Below are positions 10,185 to 21,600 of a stretch of 64,000 nt of DNA, piece by piece. Location: the NCBI GenBank assembly GCA_964017185.1, contig OZ024871.1, positions 9,416,214 through 9,480,213 of the forward strand. Direction: 5' to 3'. Position 1 is the first letter of the stretch. Each line of letters begins with the position of its first letter. The position numbers and the translations under genes were made by a program. This stretch comes from Rugalucina vietnamica (lineage: Eukaryota; Mollusca; Bivalvia; Lucinida; Lucinidae). The notes beneath the pieces were generated by a model. It was not told the origin of the DNA and searched no databases. It saw nothing but the letters and a program-made list of their open reading frames with translations.

Positions 10185-11653
10185 TTTGTTTTATTTTTTA
10201 ATGCCAGTAAGTACATGTACATAGATATTGTTGGTGCTTATCAAAAATTGTTCAGAGATTTTCGGGCATTTCCATTTCTGTAGAATTTATTGTGCATATT
10301 AAAAGTACCCCCTACCCGAGAAATTGTAGTGAAACATTTTCCAAAGATAACCCATACAGAATGTTTTTTGTTTAAAAAAAAACAAGAAAACAAGAAACAA
10401 GTTAGCCTTATTTGTCACAAATGACGAAATACAAAAGCAGCAAACTAGAAAAGATCTGATCAACATTTGTTGTTGTCATGTGCAAAAATGTGCTTTTACA
10501 AGCTTAAGCTTTTTGAAATCAGAGTAGGAAAATACAAAATACTGAGGGAGAATGTCCTATACTTTGTATTTGTTACCACCATTTATGTTCAATAGTGTAT
10601 TCTTGCGAAGTTGCTATTTTAAATATATTATTCATGGGCATAATATTTTGCCAGTATTGCATTGTCTTTGTGCCAAATTCAAAATAAGTAGCAACATACA
10701 CTGTACATTGTATCTGTTGTAAGATTTCTGTAAGTTCAGACATTTTCATGTGACCTCTATTTTGTGAAATTTCTATATCCAATTCATTTGCAAGTTCTTG
10801 TATCTGTAACTGTCCAATCTACCAAATCGAACAAGTGTCAAAAAGAGGTATTTCTATAGCTAGGTATTTCTATAGCTAGAACTTTGAATAAACAACAAAT
10901 TTGTGAATGTTAGTGAAAATTAAGTTATTGTGAATGGTTTTGGACTTACAGCTGTATGTTGCCAAGTGTGACGGTACACAATGTGAAAATACATAGCATA
11001 TGCTTTCAAATATAGAATAGCATTTGGAAATCATTAAAAATTCAACTGACTGTTTGTTTATCATTACTAAGGAAGACTGTCAGAATTTCTGGAACTTAAA
11101 ATGTTTGTTGTAGAGAAAAACAACTAGTCTCTTAACTCACACCATTACTCATATTTTAGAAGGGTTAGTGAAGGTCAGGGTTCAAACTAGACAAGAAATT
11201 CAGGGAGAAGTTTTGTCTCTCCCCAAGAAAGTTTGGGAGGTTTTGACTTGAATTTCAGATTTTCTAAACATTTTCACTTCTCCCTCAGCTGAAAATAAGA
11301 AGTTTGTTCATTTAGGGAGACTAGATGTATTTCTCCCTAGTCGCCCTGTAGGCTATTCCCTGCAAGGTACTTTTAGAATATCCGCATCATGTACTATGTC
11401 ACACATAGCAAACAATAGTAAGATGTAAATAATAATATTGCAAAACCATGTGAAAAAAAAACACCGGAACTGATTAGATGTAAATATTATAGTAAATAGT
11501 ACTGTTGCTGTAAAAACTAGGCAGTGCATTTAGAGGCCTTGATCAAACTGCACAGCTGAGCAGGGGGGTGATCTGCCTCTTTGTTGTTCACAGAGAAATA
11601 ATAAAACTCTTTGATTTTGAATTGATATATAATCATTAGAACGAACTATAATA
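10185..11653. other. Intergenic, AT-rich, no gene seen
   Basis: I see no exon, RNA gene or clear mobile element. Around 11176-11366 a segment bounded by CAGGGTTC and a degenerate inverse (TTCCCTG), with repeated GGGAGA/TCTCCC, may be a decayed small TIR element. The short open frames here have no coding signs. Confidence 0.4.
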
Positions 11654-11888
11654 TGAGCCGCACATGGGAAAACAAACAATCTGCATAGGCGAAAACAAAG
11701 GCGCAGACCAGCTTCGCAGTAACTGCGAAGCTGATCAGCGACTTTGTTTTTGCTACCCCAATAGTAAAATTCCTCTACTTTCTAAATCCAAAATTTCCAG
11801 CCTCTGTCCATCTTCTATGACTGTACAGCCCGGTTTGTGTTGGACCTGGTAGGAACGCAAACTGTTGGTTTTCTCATGCACAGGCTCA
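11654..11888 (+). mobile_element. TGAGCC-family TIR element, complete copy
   Basis: It has both termini (TGAGCCGCACATGGGAAAAC and a diverged ...CACAGGCTCA) with a central palindrome CTTCGCAGTAACTGCGAAG. It is flanked by TA on both sides. Confidence 0.8.
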
Positions 11889-12595
11889 TATGATAATAAA
11901 CTGGGCTGCAGAAACGTGGACTATTTCTTACAACAGCTGTGGCGAATGTTTTTAGCTTTGTATTAAAATTCCATGCAAGACCTGACATGAGGAAATCGTA
12001 ATCATTTTATCTTTCAGCTTTTGTTCTTTCAGCTACTGTACAATTGTTTGTGAATGAAAAAATTTGGGGTTATACAGTAGTTACAGTTGTATTGTCGTGA
12101 TTGTGTTCTTTTAGTCTGATGATTAAAGCTTTAACATGTATTTCAGGCAATAAAACCTCTGGCATAACTTAAAACCTCTTCAGTCATTTTCTTCCTGGAT
12201 AAGTAGCATTTATCTCACCAGAAATCATCACGAGAAGAGTAAGAGATCTTTGAAAGTGGTAGACGATGGAGGAGTCAAGGTTGAGAGAGTTTGTTTGATT
12301 TGTAGCCAATCATCTCAGTCAACAGCAATTGAATGGTCATGTCGGGATGTTGCCTCCATTTTACGGAACTACCCAACTGACCATTATCTATAGCCACGCA
12401 AGTAAACAAGTATGGCTTATATGTATGGAGAGTAAGACTTGAACCATTTTTCCAGGACAGGCTCAGACCGGAGCTGTTAACCAGTAATCAGGTGGTAGCT
12501 TTGCCTGGAGACAAAAGCAGCTCATTTCTCACAGGCCCAATAGGGTTAGGGGCTAAGAGATGATGTTGACCTCAACACATCCTTCATGAACCCAA
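11889..12595. other. Intergenic, decayed repeat remnants
   Basis: No gene is seen. From about 12220 there are fragments similar to the monomers at 23.2-28.2 kb (GAGAAG...AGATCTTTGAAA, then AGAGATGATGTTGACCTC). This suggests an old copy of that family into which the foldback element at 12596 inserted; the same family resumes at 13456. Confidence 0.4.
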
Positions 12596-13307
12596 ATTAT
12601 TGCACAAATACCCGTGTCCAAGATATTAACAGCCGTTTATTCTTTCGAGAAAGCCATGCATTAATATTGCATTTCGCGCGCACATGCTGTTAATACATGG
12701 CTTTTACTAATGCTCTTTACCGGGCTCAACGCAAAGTATGTGCTAATGAGAAACTGAAGTCGGCCCAAAATGAGCATAAAAATGAAAGCTTTTATGCGTA
12801 TGAAAATGTGATGAGGCTGTCAAATAAAGTGCACCATTATTTCCTTTGTTTGTGCAGAATTTATGCAATATAGGGATCAAACATGATTTTCCATTCATTA
12901 ACTTTCGCTAGGTCCCGAGGGGAGTGTTGAAAACCGAGGGCGTATTCAACACTCCCGAGGGACTTAGCGAATGTTAATGAATGAAAAAATCATTTTTGAT
13001 CGCTATTATTGCATAAATTTTGCAGAAACGAAAGAAATAAGGTGCAGAAATGAAATATGGTGCACTATATTTTACAGCCTCATCACATTTTCATACGCGT
13101 AAAAGCTTTCGGTTTTATGCTCGTTCCGGGCGGACTTCAGTTTCTCATTACTAGCATGTGCTTTGCGTGGCGCCCGGTAACGAGCATAAGTAAAAGCCAT
13201 GTATTAACAGCACATGCACGCGTGAATTGCAATATAAATGCATGGCTTTCTCTTCATTAATAAACGGCTGTTAATATCGTGTGACACGGGTATTTATGCA
13301 ATAATAA
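12596..13307. mobile_element. 712-bp foldback element (long inverted repeat)
   Basis: The two halves are diverged reverse complements around about 12951. TTATTGCACAAATACCCGTG at the left matches CACGGGTATTTATGCAATAA at the right. Further matched pairs include AACAGCCGTTTATT, GCCATGCATT, GAGAAACTGAAGTC, GTATGAAAATGTGATGAGGC and the core CATTCATTAAC...CGCTAGGTCCC. No ORF is convincing. I read it as a non-autonomous foldback transposon. Confidence 0.75.
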
Positions 13308-13455
13308 GTGATCAAAAATGATTTTGTCATTCATTAACATTCACTAGATCCCTCGGAGAGCGTAGAAAACCTCGGGAAATGCCCTAGGTTTTCAACACTC
13401 CCCTCGGGACCTAGCAAATGTTAATGAATGGAAAATCATGTTTGATCCCTATATT
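13308..13455. repeat. Extra copy of the foldback element's core
   Basis: The core palindrome (CATTCATTAACATTCACTAG ... CTAGCAAATGTTAATGAATG with TTTTCAACACTCCCCTCGGG) is present a second time directly after the full element, without its arms. Confidence 0.6.
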
Positions 13456-14519
13456 GTTGTCTGCATCGGCAGACTCTAGGTCTCAGGATGCAAAAGTTTT
13501 TAAAACTCCATGGTTTTTACTTTTTCTTTATAAAGTAAAATGCTTAGGTTTCCAAACTTAACCTGGACATAAAATAAGTTGGTCATCCTAGGATTATCAT
13601 TTGAACGAACTATGATGGACTGGTCTGGAGTCCCAAATGCTACATACCTAGTTTCATGAAAATCAGTCTTCCAGTTCTGGAGATATTTGATATATTGAGC
13701 ATGCTGAGCATGAGAACTAGTTTTCGGGAACTTTCGTTCCCTCTACCCATTGAGGCTCCAAATAAAACAACTTGCATGTGCAAAGTAGTTTCAGAGAAAA
13801 AAATCTTTGAAAATGCTAGACAGATGACAGAGACGGCCAAGGTCAAGAGATAATGTTGACCTCGACCTCGGTCAAATACATGTACCTTCATATTCGGCCA
13901 AGGTCAAGAGATTATGTTGACCTCGACCTCGGTCAAATACATGTACCTTCATATTAACTCCAATAGTTGCCTTCATCTATCAACTCTCAGGCTTTAATAG
14001 TTTCCACAAAAATCCACTTTTCATCTTTTCCCATGTAAAAGCCTAATTTTCCAAACTGGACCGACATAAAATAGGTCGTCATTATTTGAATAATCTATGA
14101 CAGCCCGGAGTCTAGATACAAAGTTTCAAGAAAGTAAGCTTGTAGTAAACCACTTTGACCATGCCGCTTTACCTTATGATTCAAGTTTGTAAACAATAGA
14201 AAAGGGGTACTACTGGCATTATACTTTCTATAGTGCCATGTGAAGCATGTGGGCATGTCTCGTTTACCAGAATCGCATTGTTGAAAACATAGCCATTTGA
14301 AATATCATCAAAGGCAAATGCATAATTGAACATTGAGGCCATGTTGAGCTGGTGAACAGGTTTTGGTAAATACTTTCTTCAGCCTACCCATGGAGGCTCT
14401 ACATAAAATTTAGCTTTCATCTACTAAGCATTTTCAGAGATCTTTGAAACTGTGAACTGACAGATGGACCATGCATCATTGGAAAACTGCTGAACCTTCA
14501 GATCTAGTGAGCTAACAAG
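13456..14519. repeat. Diverged copy of the 465-bp-monomer family
   Basis: It shares ordered motifs with 23.2-28.2 kb: CATGTAAAAGCCTA, ACATAAAATAGGTCG, CCAGTTCTGGAGA, TTTCAGAGA...TCTTTGAAA and GGCCAAGGTCAAGAGAT. A 61-bp direct duplication sits inside it at 13834-13955. It lies between two foldback copies. Confidence 0.55.
13834..13955. repeat. 61-bp direct tandem duplication
   Basis: CGGCCAAGGTCAAGAGAT begins at 13834 and again at 13895. The two 61-bp copies differ by about one base, so the duplication is recent compared with the surrounding decayed repeat. Confidence 0.85.
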
Positions 14520-15060
14520 TATTATTGCATAAAAACCAATGTCACAATATTAACAGGTGTGTATATATGATAACAAGAGCCATGTATTAATCGGGCAATA
14601 AGCGTGTAGACGCTATTTATACGCAGCTTTTAGTTGTGCTGTTACTGGGCATCATGCAAAGCACATGCTAATATAGGGATCAAACATGATTTTCCATTCA
14701 TTAACATTCGCTAGGTCCCCATGGGTGTTTCAAGGGACCTAGTGAATGTTAATGAATGACAAAATCCTTTTTGATTGCTTTATTGCATAAATTCTGCACG
14801 AACGAGAAAAATGATGGTGCATTCTATTTTACAACCTTGTCACGTGTAACAGCATTTATTTTTACAGGTATGCTCATTCCAGGCGAAGTTCAGTGAACTA
14901 TTATTATTAGCACATGCTTTGCGTGGCACCCGTTAACGAGCATAAATATATGCGGTGTATAAACAGCATGTTCGCATGCATATTGCCACATTAATACGTG
15001 GCTTTTTTCATATGTAAACGCCTGTTAATATCGTGTGACACGGATATTTATGCAATAATA
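14520..15060. mobile_element. Second foldback element copy, internally shortened
   Basis: It has the same ends as 12596-13307 (TTATTGCATAAA and CACGGATATTTATGCAATAA) and the same core around 14700-14757, with parts of the left arm missing. The stretch 15061-15325 repeats one arm and core in a more decayed form. Confidence 0.6.
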
Positions 15061-15456
15061 ATGAGTAACTGAACTACGCCCGGAACAAGCATAAGAATGA
15101 CTGCTCTCAATATGAAAATGTAAGATGGCTATAAAGTTAAAGTGTGCCATTATTTCTTTTGTTTTTCAAAAAAATTCATGCAATGATATTAATCAAACAT
15201 GACTGTCATTCTTTAACATTTCCAAGGTTCCTTGGGTAATGTTGAAAACCGAGGGCTATGCTTCCCTTGTGACCTTGCAACCGTTCACCAATGGAACATC
15301 ATGTTTGAACACTATTGCCTTTAATGAGCAGTAACAGGATATTGCCCATCAGGTCACAATGTGATGTCACATTTGGATACTTTGTAAGATTTTTACAATC
15401 GTCCATCAACAGGTAAAAAGAAAGAGATCACATGTAAGAATGGTCTATTTATCACT

Positions 15457-15462
15457 TTTATT
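15457..15462 (-). promoter_or_regulatory. Poly(A) signal AATAAA of ATP5PD
   Basis: AATAAA on the minus strand lies about 70 bases past the ATP5PD stop codon, giving a short 3' UTR. Confidence 0.6.
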
Positions 15463-15530
15463 TCACACACATATTCTAACAATTTCAGTAAGAGTTAATT
15501 TGATAACATAGCACTAGTATTGTCCCATCA

Positions 15531-15611
15531 TTATTTCTTGGCCTCTGTCTGTTCGGCAGCAAGCTCTCGTCTCTTAGCCTCAGCCAACTTGGCCTTGTTC
15601 TGCTCCGCAAC
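15531..15611 (-). CDS. ATP5PD: ATP5PD exon 6 (residues 195-220, stop)
   Basis: Acceptor TTGCTAG. It encodes VAEQNKAKLAEAKRRELAA and a short tail ending AKK, then TAA at 15533-15531. The segment is a charged Ala-rich helix absent from the shorter homologues. Confidence 0.9.
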   Translation of the reverse strand, partial: VAEQNKAKLAEAKRRELAAEQTEAKK

Positions 15612-18600
15612 CTAGCAATACAACAAATATGAGATAAAACAATTTTACATGTGACGTACAAGTGAATAAATTTGTGTCTATTAATGTAGTTAAGGATTTG
15701 TTCTACTTAGGCGTGAACAAGCTTTCTCATGTGGAAGAAAAAATCACTTTTCAAATGCAGGTTGTTTTTGGTTCACATATTTGTTTGATTTGGTATTTTA
15801 CATCCATGGATTGGTTAACAGAGCTAATGTCATGTTGGGACAATAACAGTGATCCAGGACAAGTATCCCAGAAGCAGAATAACAAATCCTCATCAATCAT
15901 GGACACACTTAATATATGAGCCTTCACATGAGGAAACCAACAGTCTGGGTTTCCAACCAGGTCGACAAACTGGCCTATAAAATCATACAAGCAGGCTAGA
16001 AGCTTGAAATTTTTTATTTAAGCAGAGGAATTGTACTATCTTACTATCTGTGAAGCATAAACAAAGGCGACTAGAATTTGTTTTCTATGTGAAAACTGAT
16101 GTCTCCCCCCTTTCTACATGCATGTCCAAAATATGCAAACAAGAGTTATAGTTCTTGTGCATCACATATCCTGTCATTCTGTTTTATAAGTGTACCAAGT
16201 TTCATTGAAATATCTCTTACGGTTTTCAAGTTATAGAGGGGGCATGAAAGTGTTTGGAAAAATAATCAAAGGGAAATAACTCCAAAGATATGAAAGCAAG
16301 AGTAATGATTCTTCTGCATCATTCTTTATAAGTGTACCATGTTTCATTGAAAAATCTCTAACGTTTTTTGAGTTATAGAGCAGACACGAAATTGAATGAA
16401 AAATAATCAAAGGGAAATAACTCCAAAGATATGCAAGCAAGAGTTATGGTTATTTAGCATGACACATCATCTCATCGTGCTTTATAAGTGTACCAAGTTT
16501 CATTGAAATATTTCTTATAGTTTTCAAGTTATAGAGTGGACATGAAATTGTATAGACAAATAATCAAAGGGAAATAACTCCAAAGATATGAAAGCAAGAG
16601 TTATAATTCTTGTGCATGACACATCGTCTCATCATGCTTTATATGTGTACCAAGTTTCACTGAAATTTCTTTTACGGTTTTCAAGTTATAGGGTGGACAC
16701 AAAATTGTATGGAAAATAATCAAAGGGAAATTACTCCAAAAATACTCAAGCCAGAGTTATGGTTCTTGTGCATGACACATCGTCTCGTTGTGGTCTACAA
16801 GTGTACCAAGTTTCATTGAAAAATCTTTAACAGTTTTCAAGTTATACAGCGGACACGAAATTGTATCGAAAATAATCAAAGGGAAATAACTCCAAAAATA
16901 CTCAAGCTAGAGTTATGGTTCTTGTGCATGACACATCGTCTTGTCAGGGTCTACAAGTGTACCAAGTTTCATTGGAAAATCTTTAACGGTTTTCAAGTTA
17001 TACAGCGGACACGAAATTGTATCGAAAATAATCAAAGGGAAATAACTCCAAAAATACTCAAGCTAGAGTTATGGTTCTTGTGCATGACACATCGTCTCGT
17101 CGTGGTTTACAAGTGTACCAAGTTTCATTGAAAAATCTTTAACGGTTTTCAAGTTATAGAGCGGACACGATTTGTGACGGACAGACAGACAGACAGAGAG
17201 AGAGAGGGACGGACAGACGCACGGGGAAAAACAATATGTCTCCCGACCCTGTCGGGGGGAGACATAAATATATTAAGTGTTGAGCCATACTGTCCAGTCT
17301 TTAATATGGAAAAATGATCAAAACTGAAAATGAGTCCCAAGTGAAAGATTTAGTTTGAGTGCTTTACATCCACGGTGAACAGCAAGGTCATGTTCAGTTT
17401 GTATTAGTGGCACTAGTGATCTTTAACAATTATAAGAAATCGTCGCTTCAGTGCTATACTGTTCTGTTTAAAAACGGTTTTGAGAAAATCGAGTTTGAAG
17501 TTTCAGATGTCAATATTTTATTTCATATTCAACCAAGAGACCTAAGGAGTTACCAACTGATTATAAATGCATATTTTTGTCTTTAAAACAGTATTTTTTT
17601 TTTTTTTTTTTTTCCTGGGCGAGACAGTATTTTGTTGGCTTTTTCATCCTTTTATGATTGTCAGAGCCATTTTTACATTTTACAGTTAGAACACTTTGAC
17701 CTTTTTAACCTTCTTCCGATCATTGCTATTCTGTTCTAACTGTTTCATTTTTCTCTTATATTTTGATTCTCTGGATAATTCCTAGAGATATTTACAGTTA
17801 AACAGATGCCTTTTACTCCAAAGAAGCGATTTACATCCAAAGGTTTGTGCAAATCTTTGTGATACTGCAGTATTAGAGCAAAAATCAAAATCCAGGGGAA
17901 ACAACTCAATTTTTTCAAGGCGGGTAAGTCAATGTAGATAGAACACTTTGACATTCTCTAAAAGTTTCTCACGTGGCATGAAAATGGCATGGTATCCCAT
18001 TGAATGTGAATGCAAATTCAGTTAGAACAGTATAGCACTAAACAATCCGAAAAACTGCTAAAACGCCCTAGCCACAAATGTTTATAGGAAAAAGCTACTG
18101 GATCAATAAGACCATCAGCAGATAGAACATTTCATCCTGAATCCAATGGTATATAACACTCCATATTTTCAAAAATGTTAGTTAGAACAGTATAGCACTG
18201 AAGCGACGAAATGGCTATGTTCTCACTTTTGTCTTGTAATCTTTGAGTATTTATTTATTTTTTTTCTTGCATATACACTGAAAAAAAGTTATAAGAGGCC
18301 ACTTTTCAAACTCATTTTTTGTTTCTCAGCCATGTTCAAAATTGCATGAATTTTTGCCTAAAGACGCGTCTATCAAGTTAATAAAGTTCCAAAGTGTTCA
18401 GAAATAATTTTCTTTCCCTAAACGCGTTTTTGGAGTAAAAATGCAAAAATCAATGTTTTAGAAAAGCACAACATGTACTGAAATTAGGAGCGGTTGTCAT
18501 TAAAGGGCCCTTCCGGCTTGGGAAAATATCAAACATTCAAATTTTCTCTGTGGGTAGACTTTTCGCGCATATTTAAAAATCCCTATTTTTGAGATTTTTC

Positions 18601-21600
18601 GGAAAATTCATCGATGTGCTTCTTAAACATGTTAATCCCTATCAAATTCACTTGATGAGGCCTAGAAATGAGAGATATAACCCAAATAAACTATTTTAGA
18701 CTATTTTCGAGGACAAACAGGTCACGGTTGACGCACACTTCCATTTTCAATGCCAATTTTTAACGAACAAAATAACGAAATTTATGGACGATTTTTTAAA
18801 TTTTCAAAGTTTATCAGAGTCTAGTATTAGACCGTAATAATTGCTGAAAATTTCAATTCCATACTGCTGGTAATAATGCAACTGGAGATGAACAAAGTTT
18901 GTATGCAAATTGCATGCAAAAAGCTGAATTCCTGTTATTCATTTTGCTGTCTTCTTGCATGTACAAAACAAAAACGAAGATTCTTATTGCAGCAACACAT
19001 CTGACTTAATTTTATCTTGCATCATGGCAGTCAGTAGCACTTTCAAATAAATTAAATGTAATACACAACGTCATAATATGACATTTAATTTGATGTTAAT
19101 ACAGTGTGACTTTTCGAAAAGAGGGTACCTTTACTCATGCGTCGTTTGTGTGAGATATATTATCACGCATTTTGGAATGCAGAAACTCACAGAGCCACTG
19201 TTAGACAATGGTTTATTCATTTGATCATGAATTTTAATTGATCGTATTTTACTTTATGAACCATAAGAAAAAATATGAGGTGGCCTCTTATAACTTTTTT
19301 TCAGTGTAATAGGTCAGATTTATCATTTAGATTCCATGGCATAAATCACTTTTTCTTAAATGAAACCATGAATTGTACCGATACGATGAAGCACGTATTA
19401 AGTATCACACATAAAGTCAATAGGGTATGTCATCTAAATATTTGAAATTAGAATATCCTTAACCAATATTTGAATCCCGACTTGACATTCTTTGCCATCC
19501 CTAGTTTTTATGGCAAATTTCATCTGAAATACTCTAGATCAAAGACAGATTTCTTCCAGAATTGAAGTTTCTGAATTTGTGGTTGAGTACATTTTTTTTT
19601 TCTTAAAAAATGAAAGCTTTACTGTTCCACCATGGTCCCAAACCCCAGCACTGACCTTCTTTCTCCATAATTCTTCCCAGTCTTCGTGAGTCATCAGATT
19701 CTTCTTGTCAGTCCAGGTGTTGAGGTACGGCAGCTTGGTTAAGTCTGGCTGTGACTCGTCATCATGAGGCCAGAATGTGGGGCGTTTCGCAGGGTTGAGG
19801 GCCTTGTCGGGGAAATAGTAGCCAAACATCTGCATGGTCATCTCATCTGGCTTAGGTATACTGTCCAACTTGTTGATCTAAACAATAACTCAAAATTGAG
19901 CCTGTGTGTGAGAAATCCAACAATATGGGCTCAGACAAGGACTGACACAAACCAGGCTGTACAGTCACAGAAGATGGCTAGAGGCTGGAAATTTTGGATT
20001 TAGAAAGTAGAGCAATTGTCAGCCTTCTCATTAAGAGGCGGCCGACGGCAATTTTGCCGTCTACTGCCGCGTTTTAGCTGTGTACTTTTTCGGCAGTTTC
20101 AAAAACGAAAGTAGAAAAAAAGAAAAAAAAAGATTTACCTCAAATTGTAATATGTTTTGGAAAGGAAAGAAACGAATAAGGGCGAGCGAGAAATCGATCC
20201 GATTCAATAGTCATGACAGACCGCTTTTGGTTGTTGTGTTTTTATTCGAAACACGTCGAAAACCGGCCATTTCGCTTGCTTCCGATTGTTTACTTCTACA
20301 CCGATAGTTTACATGAACACCGCTATTATTCACGGTACGCTTAAAATGCGAAACAGTCCTCTTCGCGAAAAGGAGTAAATACAACTAACAGACTGGCCAG
20401 ATAATATCCCAAACTATTACAGCTTTCTTTGGAAAAAAATATTCGCGAGACAGCGCGAAATAAATAAAAACAAAATAATGCAAGAAATTTTGCAATTTCG
20501 AAGTTGCCATTTTTTGGGGGAACCTTTTTTTTTTCGCGAATGACTTCGTTTCGCACTTTAAATGCACCCATATTTTTACCGCCGCACCGGTAACAAAATC
20601 ACGGGCAAGGAGTTTCTCACGGTTACACGACGCTGTTTTCACAGCAACAATGAAGGGGCGCTGCCCCCTGTACCCCTGTTGGGGGAGGGCCCCCAAACCC
20701 CCCTGCCTTCTACTTTTTGATCTGAACCTTCTACTTCAAAACTTAATGAGAAGGCTGTTTTTTTGTTTTTGACAACATGGGCATCACAGACTGAAATCAT
20801 TTTTGTTGTTGTTGACAAAATCTTTGCAACAGTACTTGAATCAGTATTAAGATTTTCATATTAAAATGACTCAAATGTATAGAGCTATGATTGCTAGTCA
20901 TGACAAACAACTATACTGACAAGAAGAGCCCATGATGCCAAAAGAATAGTCCTAACCATCACGTTTTGGAATGGAATCAACTTACAATATTCTGGTTGTC
21001 CTTTATTTTTGCCTTTTGGCCTGCAACATAGGTATTCTTAGCCTCCATCTGTGAAAATAAGAATCGCAATTAGCAAGACTGAAAAATCTGAGAAGATTCT
21101 GAGAAACCAAACCAATGAATAAAATGAGCCATGTTGTAACAAAACCAACAATGTGGTTTCCGAACAGGTCCGACACAAACCGTGCTGCACAAGCACAGAA
21201 GATGGCTAGATGCTGGAAATTTTGGATTTAGAAAGTAGAGGAACTGTACTATCCATAAACTGAAAACAAAAAGGCTGATCAGCTTCGCAATAACTGCGAA
21301 GCTGATGTTATTGCGAAGCTGATCTGTGCCTTTGGTTTCGCATATGCTGATTGTTGGTTTTCTCATGAGGCAGTTCAAAAACATGCATTGATGTAGTTTG
21401 ACGAACGTCAACATGTTAATGTCTTATCACTGTAAAATATTTGTTGCAAAATAAATACCTAGTGATCACATAAGTGTAGTATTGTGACCATTATTTGTAC
21501 CACTATGTATATATACACTTTCCTGTGACACATTAATGCTTCTTCATTCTATGTAATATTTGGCACTTAAAGTCTATGCTGTTGTTCTCAAATACCCTTA

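Noticed and set aside
20341..20696. 76- and 103-codon frames on the minus strand
   Set aside because: They overlap each other in different frames inside a TIR element and resemble no transposase.
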